NCBI GenBank assembly: GCA_963669155.1
Contig: OZ022585.1
Span: 4,747,024-4,811,023 of the forward strand
Direction: 5' to 3'
Origin: Arbacia lixula
Taxonomy: Eukaryota > Echinodermata > Echinoidea > Arbacioida > Arbaciidae
Length of the DNA: 64,000 nt
The position numbers and the translations under genes are program-made. Under the pieces are notes generated by a model that searched no databases, was not told where the DNA came from, and worked only from the letters and a program-made list of their open reading frames with translations. This document shows, in pieces, positions 23,597-45,640 of the stretch (position 1 is the stretch's first letter; every line of letters starts with the position of its first letter).

Positions 23597-23868
23597 GATG
23601 GATGATAATCATTGAAAGAACATAAATTATGCACCAGATGTGGAATTCAACAAAATTTCATATGACAGAATCCCCAAATTACCCTTGTGACTTTTGAAAA
23701 TTGACATTTTTGCCTTCAAAATTTGCCCATTCATGCATGAATAATTGGATGAATGTAATTTTCACACAGGCAATAATCCTGCCAAATTATTTTGCCCAAA
23801 ACCTCTCCGATAAAAAAAAAAAAGTTATGCTGATTTGCTGAGGGGGGACTTACTTTTTTGTTGTGTTT
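23597..23868 (+). repeat. Single arm of the 60.6-61.3 kb foldback element
   Basis: Shares TTACCCTTGTGACTTTTGAA, CCTGCCAAATTATTTTGCCC and GACTTACTTTTTTGTTGTGT with both arms of that element. Confidence 0.7.
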
Positions 23869-26073
23869 ATACAGATTGACCGATGATCATAATGCCCATC
23901 ACTATAGCTCGCTAGACAATTGTACCAGTTAAACCTGCATAACAATGGATATGACCAGGAGCACAGAACCCTTACATGATTTATTTTTCCGGGGGTGGGG
24001 GGGTGGGGGGTGGGGGGAGCAAACATCACAAGGGGCCCTCATGATGATGTATTTTGAAAACCTCCCCCCCCCCCCCCCCGGCCCACACAACATAATGACC
24101 ATGGTGCATCAAACATGTCAAACCACAAATTACTTCCTGCCAGAAGCACCATGCATTGATTGTTGATGACGCGTACCATGATCGTTTTCAAAAAAAAAAA
24201 CAGTTAAAATCATATCATTTTTGTTTTCATATTTTGTCGGCGCAACGGATTTTGTTTTCAGACATAGCAACAACTAGTGGATTCCAAGTACTGAAATACC
24301 ATATAGGTACAGGTTAATGGAATAACTCGTTACTATAGGCCGCGAGGGGAGACACATCCACAAATTTGACACATTAGTAAACCGGTCTATTCCTTATGCC
24401 GGCTGTAGCGGCTCCAATGGCTTATACACAAACACTTTCAAAAAAATAGTTGCGCTTCGTATCAGAAAAGGAGATAACCTAAAGAAATTCATTGTTGCCC
24501 CCCCCCCCCCCCCCCCCACACACACACACCCCACCCTTGGATGCGACACCACCTAAATTTCATTTTTACTTATATGTTTGCATGACTAAACAGCAAACAA
24601 TCAATGGAGCACTGCAACATGTCACTTGCACAAAGTGGTTGACTGCAAAACTACATGGGTGAAGAATAAAACAAATTTTTGAACACACATAAAGACGCAC
24701 AATTTTATTTTGTTATGAAAGCCACCGTAGTAATTTGCACTCTGCCGTCCTCGTCTTCCGCTGATTATGAACAAGTCATCAAAGATCAGCGTTAATGCCT
24801 CTTCGGTAGGTGAAACATATGCATCGTAAACAAGTTTGTATGATGGGTGTAAATTTAATTGTGTTGTTCTAATTAAAAGATCGTTTTTTTTCACGAATAA
24901 AATGCGCTGGCGTAATAGACCCTTGTCTCAGCATGTGCAGTACGGTCCCACATGTTATCTTTTCTGTGGTAAAAACGGGATCAGAATTTTCAGACCAAAT
25001 GATGATAGCCTTTCTATGACCATGGCATGAAACTGCAATAGTTGAGAAAATGTCAGATTGATATAATGGCAGTTTCTTGATATGCGGGGAAAAGTGTTGT
25101 CTAGAAAGTTGATTATTCTAATACTTGATGTATTACACATAATTTTGATGAATATCATCGATATTGTGAGACCAATTCAATTGAATCTGTCATTTCTAGA
25201 GTCTAGATTCTTTCTTTCACATGTTTCAACACTGGTCACTGAACACAATATGACCAAAAAAAGAAAATGAAAAAAATAAGAAAAATCAATGAATTGATTA
25301 AACAATGAATAAACTTTGTTAAATCAATTCATTGATTGGTAAATAAACTTTATTTATTGTTTAATCAATTCATTGATTTTTTTAAAAAAAATTTTTAAGT
25401 TCTACTTTGGTCATATTCGTGTTGAAAGATACCCTGTCAATGCTAGTCTAGACTCTAGGTAAACATGCTGTTCTTAGAATAAATGTCTGAAATGTGAATA
25501 AATGCATTTGCAGATAAAACATTCCAATGAACATCCAATTGGTAATCTTTAAAGAAAATAAACAAACACCAGTGTTTTAATATGTCAAACTCACTGGCAG
25601 TGAGTTTAAAAATATGAAAATGTTGGCAAGCTTAGACTAGCTCTATGCCAATGTTCAAATGATAATCAACATTATGATATATTTGTTAAGCTTTTTGTGA
25701 ATTTCGTCTGAAAGGAACCCTTGTACTGCCCAGCTGATTTTAATGCTTAGCAAAGTTTGATGAATAGAATCGAAATTTCATCATAGCATTCATAATGCAT
25801 GTTTATTCACTTTTCATGGATCTAATTTTGGAATTCGGCTTTCCATAAGCCACTATTAGTATTGTCCTGAAAGATCGTCCACTCGAGAACAATAGATGCG
25901 AAAGGGTCTGAGTAGTGCCAGCAATTAGAACTGTGGTTAGAGTTGTACTACATGTAGCTTCGAGAAATACCTTAGTTCCAAGTATCGGATTTAGAACTCA
26001 GCTTAGAGTTGTCATCGTTTTGAGAAACACACTCTTGGGCTTTAGGGGTTTAAATTATTTTAGGTTGCTAACA
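23869..26073. other. Region expected to hold CCDC174 exon 1; low-complexity and AT-rich DNA
   Basis: Contains G-rich and C-rich runs at 23990-24020, 24062-24080 and 24495-24518 followed by (CA)n, and an AT hairpin at about 25283-25382 whose arms carry AATCAATGAATTGATTAAAC. No convincing coding exon ending in the expected A-S-S was found, so the CCDC174 start remains unplaced. Confidence 0.5.
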
Positions 26074-26172
26074 TCAGCATAGGGTAAGGGTAAGGAATTT
26101 TAACTTAAACCTAACCCTAACCCTAATCTGACTCTAATCTGACCCTAAGCTAACCTAACCCTTACCCTAACC
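26074..26172 (-). repeat. Interstitial telomere-like CCCTAA run
   Basis: Degenerate (CCCTAA)n with variants such as TAATCTGACCC, about 160 bases upstream of CCDC174 exon 2. Confidence 0.75.
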
Positions 26173-26327
26173 AGTTAGTTTTAGTTAAGTTCAAGAAGAT
26201 CTGGATCTATTGAAATAAACAACAACAACAACTATGTAATACTTGAATGTGCAAGTCGTGTAATGAGTTGTTCTATAACTTGCAGTCTTAGCTTATCTTC
26301 CCATCACTTTTCTTGCTTGTGTCCTAG

Positions 26328-36857
<10,530 letters not shown>

Positions 36858-37296
36858 ACTGGAAAATGTTAATCAAGCAGAAATTGATGCATTAAGTTAA
36901 TGGATGTCAATTTTTTTCAAAGCAGGTTTTGTGATGTTTCATCATGGACCTATCATAGATGGACTGCGCTCGGATAGACTTCCTTTGATCTATGAGGTCC
37001 GCCGCCTCATAAAAATTCAAGACATTCAGGTGTTTTAAACAATTAGCTGTATTTCTAATTAGGTAGTGCCTTTTCTGAATAACAAAAGAAAATCTGTTTT
37101 GAGAAGTACGTCAACCGTTCAGCCTTCGCTGGGAGCTCGTAGCTGATCTTTTTACATCACGCACTGTGAATTAGTTTTGGGGTGAGCGAAGGGAAATTTT
37201 GAAAAAATTGTAGAAAGAATTTGATCTGTTACTTTTTCGGACACCTCCGCACACGAAATTGAGGTTGTTCCCATGAAAGATGAAACATTCAATAAA
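36858..37296 (+). terminator. CCDC174 3'UTR with candidate poly(A) signal
   Basis: AATAAA at 37291-37296 is the first clean signal after the stop codon at 36857. Polyadenylation is inferred. Confidence 0.45.
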
Positions 37297-38269
37297 CGAT
37301 TTACAAGAGATTTTTAAGGAAATATGATTCGGAAATGTGCGATATGGAGGCATTTCTCTGGTATGTTTTCTACAGTATTCTCCTTTTATCACAAAAACGA
37401 AGAAACAATACAATCTGAAATTCACACAATCGTATCTTTATAACATGTAATACTACTGCACATGCACTTCAGTTCATGAAGTGGTTCTGAAATCTTCTGC
37501 GCATACAGAATATATATTCCTCAAAATGCATCCTACAGTTTTCATGCTCGTTTGGCGGCGGATCTCCCTCGATCAAAAAGCCAAACGCGTCAAATATTCC
37601 ATTGTGATATCAATGCACGCGACTGCTGTCGGAATAAATTACACTTCGTGCTGACTCCATTCCTTACACCTCTCTGGTTTCATCAATCATTATTTTTGTA
37701 ATAATCCTTGGAATGTTTGATGTGATGTTCACTTTTAGACAAATTTGGACCTCAAAGTGTGTGTGTATGAGATAAATTCAGCACACAACAATAACCATTG
37801 TGTATATGACACCTGTAAATCTGCTAGCAACTGTCATGACAGTGTCATTGATAATGCATGATGCTTCTGGCAGAAAAGAAGTTGTGGGTTGACATACTGT
37901 GTGATGCACAATGACCCTCGTTGTGTTCTGAATCAATGATCTGATACACACAATTTTTTGGATACAAATTTGTCCAAAAGTGAAAATGTCATTAAATTCT
38001 CACATGATTGTTATAAGAAAAGAACTTGATGAAATGTCATAAACCTTGCTTCTAAAACATTGGAAATCCCTTGACTTCATGCTGTGTCAATTTCAACTTC
38101 AATCGATTTATATCTTATTTTTAATCAATTTTCAAAAGTGTCAAAAGGTTTGTTAACACCTTGTACAATCAGTGGAAGCACATGTATGCACTGTGCTACC
38201 ACATTCTTCATAATACACTAATAGAAATAGTTTTTGTGACCAGAGGAATTATCTTAATGGGAATTACCG
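37297..38269. other. Intergenic DNA, no feature recognised
   Basis: AT-rich, no convincing gene or repeat between CCDC174 and the decayed minisatellite element that follows. Confidence 0.5.
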
Positions 38270-39280
38270 ATGCAATATCTTGATGAGAACTGTTTAACAG
38301 ATCGGCTTCACATTTAATACCTCTATGTTATTTATGAAATAAGTGAACTGTGTAAACTTGAGGTCAAATTGAACTGAGATCAAAAGTCACAGATCAATGA
38401 ATTTTGCAAAAAAATGCAAATCCCATTACCCAGCACATGGTACAAAGACAGATGTTGATATGGAGGTTTGTTACTACATGCACAGTATATGGAGATAAAC
38501 TGGTCAGATAAGAGGGCAAATCCCTTGGAAGTCAACATGTCAATGAACTTTGTTGAAATTGCCCCAAAATATTTTTGGCAATTACTACAATAATGGATCA
38601 CTGCGGTGGAGAACTGATCACATTTGAGGTCAAATTATTCAGAGAAATCCTGCCAATTTAATGGTATGTAACTATCAAATTTCTAATTATTGCCAAAGTT
38701 TAGTCACCATTGATCTCTTACCTCATCAGTCTCCACGTAATTTAATGGTTATCTACCCGAGGTCAAATTGCTCCAGTTTTTGCTCTGCTTCTCATGCATT
38801 TTTGCTTTTTTTTTTTTTTAGAAAAAATAATATTCATGTGGATTATTTCTTTTCACGATTGGGATATACATGTATTGTAACAAAACATTTTTTTTTTGCT
38901 CTTATTTACAGCAATTTACTTTTGGACTGAAATCCCTCTTTCAGTAATATTTCTTGTCCCTTTTTTAATCTTCAATTTTTTTTTTAATTTTCAAAGCTGC
39001 TAACTTTTGGTATTTTGGAGGAATGATTCTCCATTTTGAGAGGCATTACGTTTTGGAGTGGTCCGTCTGTGAAATTTTTATGTAATTTATTAAACCTGTG
39101 CAAAATTTGGTTCACATCAAACTGAAGTTAAAGATTAATAAACTTTGCAAAATAATGCGGAACAGCTGTGCATTCCTATGTGCTCAACAAGAAACATTTG
39201 AAAATTTAAACTTGAATGAAATGAAATGGAGTCACCTGTACTTGATTTCAAAATCCATCATCGATATTGGTCTAATTGCC
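38270..39280 (-). repeat. Decayed copy of the minisatellite/hairpin element
   Basis: Minus-oriented traces include GAACTGTTTAACAG, GAGGTCAAATTGAACT, CATGGTACAAAGA and GTCAATGAACTTTG, in the order expected for the 6.6-9.2 kb element. The GGAC array and terminal hairpin are not recognisable. Confidence 0.45.
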
Positions 39281-39322
39281 TCTCTGTTATTTGTTTCCTT
39301 TACTCCCCAGTCCCCACTTACA

Positions 39323-39767
39323 GACAGGGTGTCCCATTTGCAAAAAGCATGAAACTCTGAAGGAATCAGAAGTATACCCTAACAGTAATGTGTATGAAAT
39401 CTCACAGAAATATTTTCACAAACCTTTTCAGAAGCGAAAAACTATCCCTGTTTACGATTGAAACGTAACGACCATGGTCTACATTCACAAACCATATTGC
39501 AATGTTCGCTCGTGGTACGCCGCTTCCCTCGACGCATCGCTGTGCGGTCCGAAAGCCTTGATGGGGGGCTGTTGCATCTTGTGGTCTCCTGTCCCTAGGA
39601 TATAGGTTTGGATGACCCATCCAAAACCTACTCGAAATCAGTATATTATTCTGCTCAAAGTCAGTTTTCAGTTCTGATATTGTGAGGGAGTTTTTAGACG
39701 ATATTTTCTTCCATGTGGTATTTACACATTTTCATTTTTTTTTAACCTGCAAAAGGGCTACCCTGTC
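39323..39767. mobile_element. GACAGGGTGTCCC-family element, full copy (445 bp)
   Basis: Left GACAGGGTGTCCCATTTGCA; right end CTGCAAAAGGGCTACCCTGTC is its inverted copy. No coding frame. Other fragments: 11232-11600, 13855-13925, 32990-33140, and about 40660-40800. Confidence 0.7.
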
Positions 39768-39855
39768 TTAGATTTTTCACATGTTTGTTCCTCGCTCAAT
39801 CTCTCTCATTCTTTATATTTCCCTTTGTTTCTCTCTTTCCCACTTCTTATGTCAT

Positions 39856-39858
<3 letters not shown>

Positions 39859-39900
<42 letters not shown>
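39859..39900 (+). repeat. (CT)n microsatellite
   Basis: Pure CT array, followed by C-runs (39938-39950) and a G-run (40009-40021). Related low-complexity sequence continues at 40600-40637 as a C-run plus (CA)n. Confidence 0.95.
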
Positions 39901-39904
<4 letters not shown>

Positions 39905-41149
39905 GTTATTCTCTACTTGTGCCCCTCCCCCGGTGCCCCCCCCCCCCCCCATTTTTCTCTCATTCATCCTTTCTCTGGCTGTACATTTATCATGTTCTAC
40001 GGGTGGGGTGGGGGGGGGGGGTGAAATCGTAGGCAGTAATCCCTCTCTTTTATTCTCTCTCTCCCTATATCTCTCACTCCCTAGCATTCTTTCTCCCATT
40101 CTCATTTACTATACATGTATTTATTTTGCTGTTTATCTTGTTTGCTCTATATCTTTCATTTCCGAGTCTCTCCAAACCCATCTCTATTGTCCTCTCACTC
40201 TCCCTTTCTATCTCCGCTCTTTATCTGTTTTCCTTCTCTTGACCAAATAACTGATGAATGGTCCAATACACGGGATCATGATTGCTCACGAGAGCACTAG
40301 CGGTACGACAAGCCACACTAATAATATACATAGCGCACTGATGAAATCATGGTGTATAATGAATAAAATTCAATGGGATTGGACTGGGGGCGAAAATAAA
40401 TTTCGTAGTTCATATGCATGCTCTCGATCATATATATGCCTGGATCACACCTTTAGGTATATGGCTTAATTGCGTCTTGCTGCGTATTGCCCGAAAGCAG
40501 ACATATACAGCAACATATGCAAAGGACGGTGTGTCCGTGTACCTTTTGCCGGTCAAAAGACGAATTTTCTTTTTAAAAAAATAAATGAATAAATAAATAA
40601 ATACCCCCCCCCCCCCACACACACACACACACACCGAGAAAATGGACAAACCGTACAAGAACTTCTCTCATCCCAATACTGTAATAGAACTGGAATTGAG
40701 GAGGTTTGTAGCGGGTCGTCCGAAACCTGTAGCCTATAGCCTAGCTTGAGACCGGTCCACAACCGGTCTGTTCCACGTACGGTGCAATGCATCCGGTGAG
40801 ATATGCCCGATTTGCGCACTATCGACGGGGACAAAATTAATTACGAATGTAGAATGTGCGTACTGCGTTTCAAACGTAAACAAGCTAGATATAGATTTCC
40901 ACTTTCCTGCATATTCGTGAAGCTATGACTGAGATTCCATACACGTTATTATAGGGTTTACTGCTAATTATGATGCCGTGTTTCATGACTTTTGCAATCG
41001 TATCGAGAGCGGAATGCTTATAAGAATCAACAGTTTTTAGTTTGTGGGAAATCACAGAGCGGTCAGTAACACTTGACATAAAAATCCTCTTGACTTATAA
41101 AAGGTCTGCTCTTTCCTGAAAAATCAGTCTAGGTATGTTAAAATGGAGA

Positions 41150-41474
41150 ACCCCCCCCCCCCCCCCCCCCGCCCCCCGGCCCGGAGAAAATTCATTTTCT
41201 GTCATCGATTGCGCGATCACTCGAATCGTTGCGTGAGTTCCGTCTCGCGGTGTGTGCACGAATTCGGGCAAATAAATGCGGCTAGAACCTAGACTAGCAT
41301 GCATGGAGCGCACGTGCACGTGGTAGGTCCGCATACTGCATACGTATATGTACAGCGTAGTGGGTGAATATACCCTATGGCTAGGGCACTGTTTCGCGAT
41401 ATCGAGGATCAAAAGCTGTGATTGCTGTGGTCGCCCGATTCAGCCGAGTTGTCGTGCGTTGTGACAGTGCGACG
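41150..41474 (+). promoter_or_regulatory. Ashwin upstream region with poly(C) tract
   Basis: A near-pure C tract at about 41151-41185 lies 290 bases upstream of the ashwin ATG, in a more CpG-rich stretch than its surroundings. It could form a G-quadruplex or i-motif. Promoter role is inferred from position only; no TATA box was recognised. Confidence 0.35.
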
Positions 41475-44400
41475 ATGGAAGACATTTCAGTTACCCAAAC
41501 TGACCTTCTTTATCCGGAATTGCTGTCAAAGGAGACGCTTGTACATCTTTTACAGCAGGTACGTGATGTAAAAGAGGTACCTCAGGGATGTTTATATAAA
41601 AGTTTTTTGCATAATATACCGCACTGTAATCGTCTAACTGTGTTCTACCTCCTCTTGTCCCACACGTAGGAATCTATGTCGGATTATGGACCCGATCGCG
41701 ACCACGGTCCGTGGTCGGACAGTGCAAAAGCAGATAACTCATTATCTACCGGTATTCTCACTTGAGTTGAGGCTGAGTTGACTATGAGATGAATGTTATG
41801 ATGCGATAGACCGATTGCCTCTATTATAATCGGCCCTACGAGCGGTACCTTAGTGTCTGTGTGTAATAGCAGAATTAGCAGTACACCAACGACACAAGTC
41901 ATATCTTCGGCGAAGTCCTTCGGAATCTTCCATTTTGCTGTGCAAATCTGCATTCTATTTCTAATTTGCACTTTTTTTCTTTTTATAGAAATTTAATACT
42001 TAGTTGTTCACGTTTCTCTACTCTAGATGACTACGAAGGAAGATTTAAGGATAAAGATTTTACAGGCACTTTAGTTTTGCTAGTGTCGCTCGGGCTGTTT
42101 GAATTGGTGCCAGGATTATCGAAGTATTTTCTTGTACTTAAAGTCATGTGTAAAAGCAAGACCAAAAATAGATACACTTGAGTTGAGGCTGAGCTGACCA
42201 CGAGAGGAATGTTGTGATGCGGTAGATCGATGGCATTGCCTCTAATTGGCTATACAAGCGGTAACTTAGTGTTTACTCTAGATGACTACGAAGGAAGATT
42301 TAGAAGAGATTTTACAGGCACCGTAGTTTTGCTCGTGTTGCACTGTCAGCCACTGTTCCAGGATTATCCACTGATAATTTTCTTGTAAAAGCAAGACCAA
42401 CAATAAATACAAATATGAGACAATATAAAACTGAAAAGATCATCAAACAATAAGTATACTAGAATTTGGTAAGACACGTCATAAATCACGATGAAGGTTT
42501 CAATATCCATCATTGTAACACAGAGCAATTTATTAATCTTTTTTGTGAGCACCCCCTACCTGGCTTGGAATCACCTCCCACCCGACATTACAACTGTATA
42601 GATATTTCATCAAGTGAAATCTTTAGGAGCAGCTAGCCTAGGATTGACAAAACTAATCTGGCACTACGACTACAGTACACCTGTAGTCATCGCGCCCTCT
42701 CTCCCACTGCTCTAGATTGTCTGGTCCATGAGCGTATGCATCCAGATCCAGAATTGAGAGAATTGGAATGATCGTGAAAGAACATACTTTCCAGCCATTT
42801 AAGAAACACACATCACTATTGGTTCATTCTTTCAAGCACAAAACAATAAAAATGCAGAGCCGGGGACCTATCCCATGATTAGTCCCCCTTCTTGTGGATG
42901 ATCAAACTCGAGTGGTCCAGTGACTCCATTACCGCGATTAAGTCGCCCTAGATTTGATCAAGTTGCCACGACATAGAAATTGGTCTGTGTGTGTGTTGAC
43001 ATGGATTCACTAGAGTCTAATGAAATTTTAGTTCTAGTATGTATACTCAGTAATAAAACTAATAACCTGAAACATGCAATCAAGCTCAAGATCACTATTT
43101 AATTTTCTTGGGGGGTAGAGATCATCAGTTACTAGTTAGAGAGAAATGTAAGTTATCAGTCCTACAGACAACAGTCGGAGTGGGGCCCAAATTTCTTTGT
43201 CTAATTTCAGGAGCATCATTGCCTGGATTGCAACCACAGTGAATTCACATATCTTCTTCCTCTCTTTCTCTTTGTTCATTTGATAATTATGTTATGCTGA
43301 CCGTTGCAGAGATACATCAAGCTCGATGACCACCAGAAAGAAGACAAAGGGATCCTGGTTGAGATCTTCCTTAGGATGGTGACCCCTCGTCCCCAGCGAG
43401 AGCCATGCCCAAACAGGAGAGGTCGAATCACTGCAGAGGTCATCAGGCGGCTGGATGCTGCCAAACTCCGTGATCGCTCAAGAGCAGACGGGAATATCAA
43501 TGATTCTGCTTGCAGTACCTCACAAAATAAAACGTATGTATACCGTTCAGATGAGAAGCTTCTAATGAGTTACATGGACAGTGAATCTGTTTCCCAGTAT
43601 TTCAAAATTAGTGAATGCAGTGTGGGAATGCAAATTTGTATTTTGATGCCATTCTTTGCAGTGGTTTTCATGTGAGTTCAACTTATTTCTTTGACATTTT
43701 CCTAACAGGGATTTTGAAGATAAACGACTGGGTATGAAATAGTAAGAAAAAAAATTGAGAAAATGTGTTGTAGCGATTTGGGAAACTGGCAAAGTCAGTT
43801 GATTTGTCGTAATTGGTTCTGTTTATCTATCAGACTATCACACCTTTTTTTAATGAATGGTTAATACATGTGACAGAAGTACATGGTTTGTCTTAGCGCT
43901 ATCCTTTATTTACTTATGTGTTATCATGCAATACATGTCTGAAAAGCTGCAAGAACTAATCAATATCTTGAAATGGTAGCCGTTTTCTTTGTTTTGAGTC
44001 TGTTGCTTTTGTCTTGAATTTCTGTAGCAGCCAAAGAGGAAGACTGTTCCTCTCAGCCGCCCTCCCGTCAAATCCAGGTGGAGCCAGCCGGCTAAAACCA
44101 CCTCCTGTGATCATCAACAAGAAGAATTCCCTTGTTAAACTGACTCCTAGCAAACCGGGAAGCACAAGTCCAGCCAAGGAAGCCAAACCCACCACCAGTC
44201 CTAAAGCAGGCCACAAGAACATTGTGTTTAGCCCATCATCTTCTTCTCCAGCCACAAGGCTGGTTCGACTAAGCCCGGCATCAACTCCCTCCGTGTCAGA
44301 AGATACGCCGTCATCGAAAGCGACAGTGAGCGTGTCGTCAAATCAGCAATGCCAGGAAACTCCAGCTGTAACCAAGAAAGTGTCTCTGAAGAGAACAACA

Positions 44401-45042
44401 AGTGGGGAAAATGGGGAGGTGAGTGCTTGTCATCATTTCCATTAAGTGTCTATTTTTCCCTATAGCATGGGATGGGTAGTTGCCTTTACCTAATAAGGTT
44501 TCTTGACACCCAAATCTATGTTGACTTCTCCTAATGTATTAGTATGAGGCCTGTGTCGAATAACATTTTCAGCCTCTAAATACTTGCCAGAAATACTACC
44601 TGGTTAATCAGATTATTGTTGTGATTAATGATTATAAAAATATGTGGTGCGCAAGGTAAGCAAGTCTCAAAATCATAAATAAAAAGAGTGGCTTTAATTT
44701 AATGAGGGAAATTTGCTCTATGAAATTACAGGTCTAAAACTATATATGTAAAGTTGAATATAATGGTTGGCATTAATAATTAACTCTCAGCATCCCAGAA
44801 AAATATTTCTAGTGCATTACCATTATGAATCCAGGCTGTTTTTAGAATATTTTTATTCTTTTCATTTCATTTCTTTTTATTTCATTCTTTGAATACTTGT
44901 AGATAATAACACATACAATATCTATACAATGATAATTCTTATTAATTTTCCTCTTGGTGTTTCTTTTTTCTTGCAGAAACAAGATCAGACTGTAGGGGAA
45001 GACACACCCAAGAAGAAAATTAAAAAGATTTCATGGCCGTGA
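41475..45042 (+). CDS. C2orf49: Ashwin (tRNA-splicing ligase complex subunit)
   Basis: Ashwin is a small vertebrate-conserved protein and a subunit of the metazoan tRNA ligase complex (RTCB, DDX1, FAM98B, CGI-99), which joins tRNA exons and XBP1 mRNA. Four exons join in phase: 41475-41558, 43310-43533, 44028-44418 and 44977-45042 (TGA 45040-45042), giving 254 residues; human ashwin is 232. Diagnostic blocks are LLYPELLSKETL near residue 10 (human LLLHPELLSQEFL), VTPRPQREPCPNRRGR (human PLPQRDLPKNRWGK) and the extreme C-terminus KKKIKKISWP (human KRKIQHVTWP). Residues from about 104 to 233 are Ser/Pro/Lys-rich and likely disordered. The ATG was chosen because it precedes the conserved block by nine residues and its exon ends at CAG|GTACGT. 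CCDC174 lies upstream in the same orientation; VTA1 lies downstream, tail to tail. Confidence 0.94.
41761..42410 (+). repeat. Tandem duplication in ashwin intron 1
   Basis: CTTGAGTTGAGGCTGAG at 41761 recurs at 42177, and CTCTAGATGACTACGAAGGA at 42021 recurs at 42276. The first unit has about 160 extra bases (roughly 41862-42016) between the two blocks. Other shared text is GATTTTACAGGCAC and TAAAAGCAAGACCAA. The short open frame in it (LDDYEGRF) is not conserved between units. Confidence 0.75.
42411..44976 (+). other. Ashwin introns 1 (rest), 2 and 3
   Basis: Outside exons 43310-43533 and 44028-44418, no repeats or extra exons were recognised. Confidence 0.5.
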
Positions 45043-45045
45043 CAT

Positions 45046-45640
45046 GCCATCACAGTATTATGGGGTTGCCCGTCCGTCTGTCCCGATTCCGTTTACGCAA
45101 TATCTAGAGAAACGTCCAGCAGATTTGCTTCAAACTTGGTACATGTGTGTATTTCAAGAAACCAATGATTTGTGTAAAATTTGGGTCACCAAATGTGGGT
45201 ACATGTACAAAGGTGGATCACTAAATCGCTATATGGAGGTAGAAATTATGGGTAAAATTCCTGAAAGGTCAAAGGCCAATGAACATTGCCATAATCTTAT
45301 TTATATCCAAAAAGCTAAATTTAATAATCCAATAAACTGATACAAGGATGGATAACTGCATTTAGATAGACTGGCTATATTGGAAGTCATAGAAGTAAGA
45401 AGTCAAAGGTTAATTAACTTTGCCAAATTTGGCTAAATGGCCCCCCCAATATGCAATTTTGGAATTTCTATTTCATTTTCATTCAATTGAATGGTTTGAT
45501 TCCAATCATGATTTCAATGGTACATTTTCAACCAAACCTTCAAGTTTTCTGAGCAAAGAAGATAATTGATATCAACCAAGCAAATCTAACAAAGAAGTGG
45601 AGGCATATTTATCGACTGTGTGGCAGTCTGATTGCTCTCG
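45046..45640 (-). mobile_element. Minisatellite/hairpin element, shorter inverted copy in the ashwin 3'UTR
   Basis: Reads in reverse relative to the 6.6-9.2 kb copy: GGGTTGCCCGTCCGTCTGTC at its 5' side here, then GCTTCAAACTTGGTACATGT, one to three diverged units, then GAGGCATATTTATCGACTGT and GGCAGTCTGATTGCTC at the far end. It begins within about ten bases of the ashwin stop codon. AATAAA at 45331-45336 inside it, or at about 45850, could end the ashwin mRNA. Confidence 0.75.

Noticed and set aside
24622-24894. 90-codon minus-strand frame with LVYDAYVSPTEEALTLIFDD
   Set aside because: Looks somewhat exon-like, but I recognise no family and see no partner exons. A protein search would decide.
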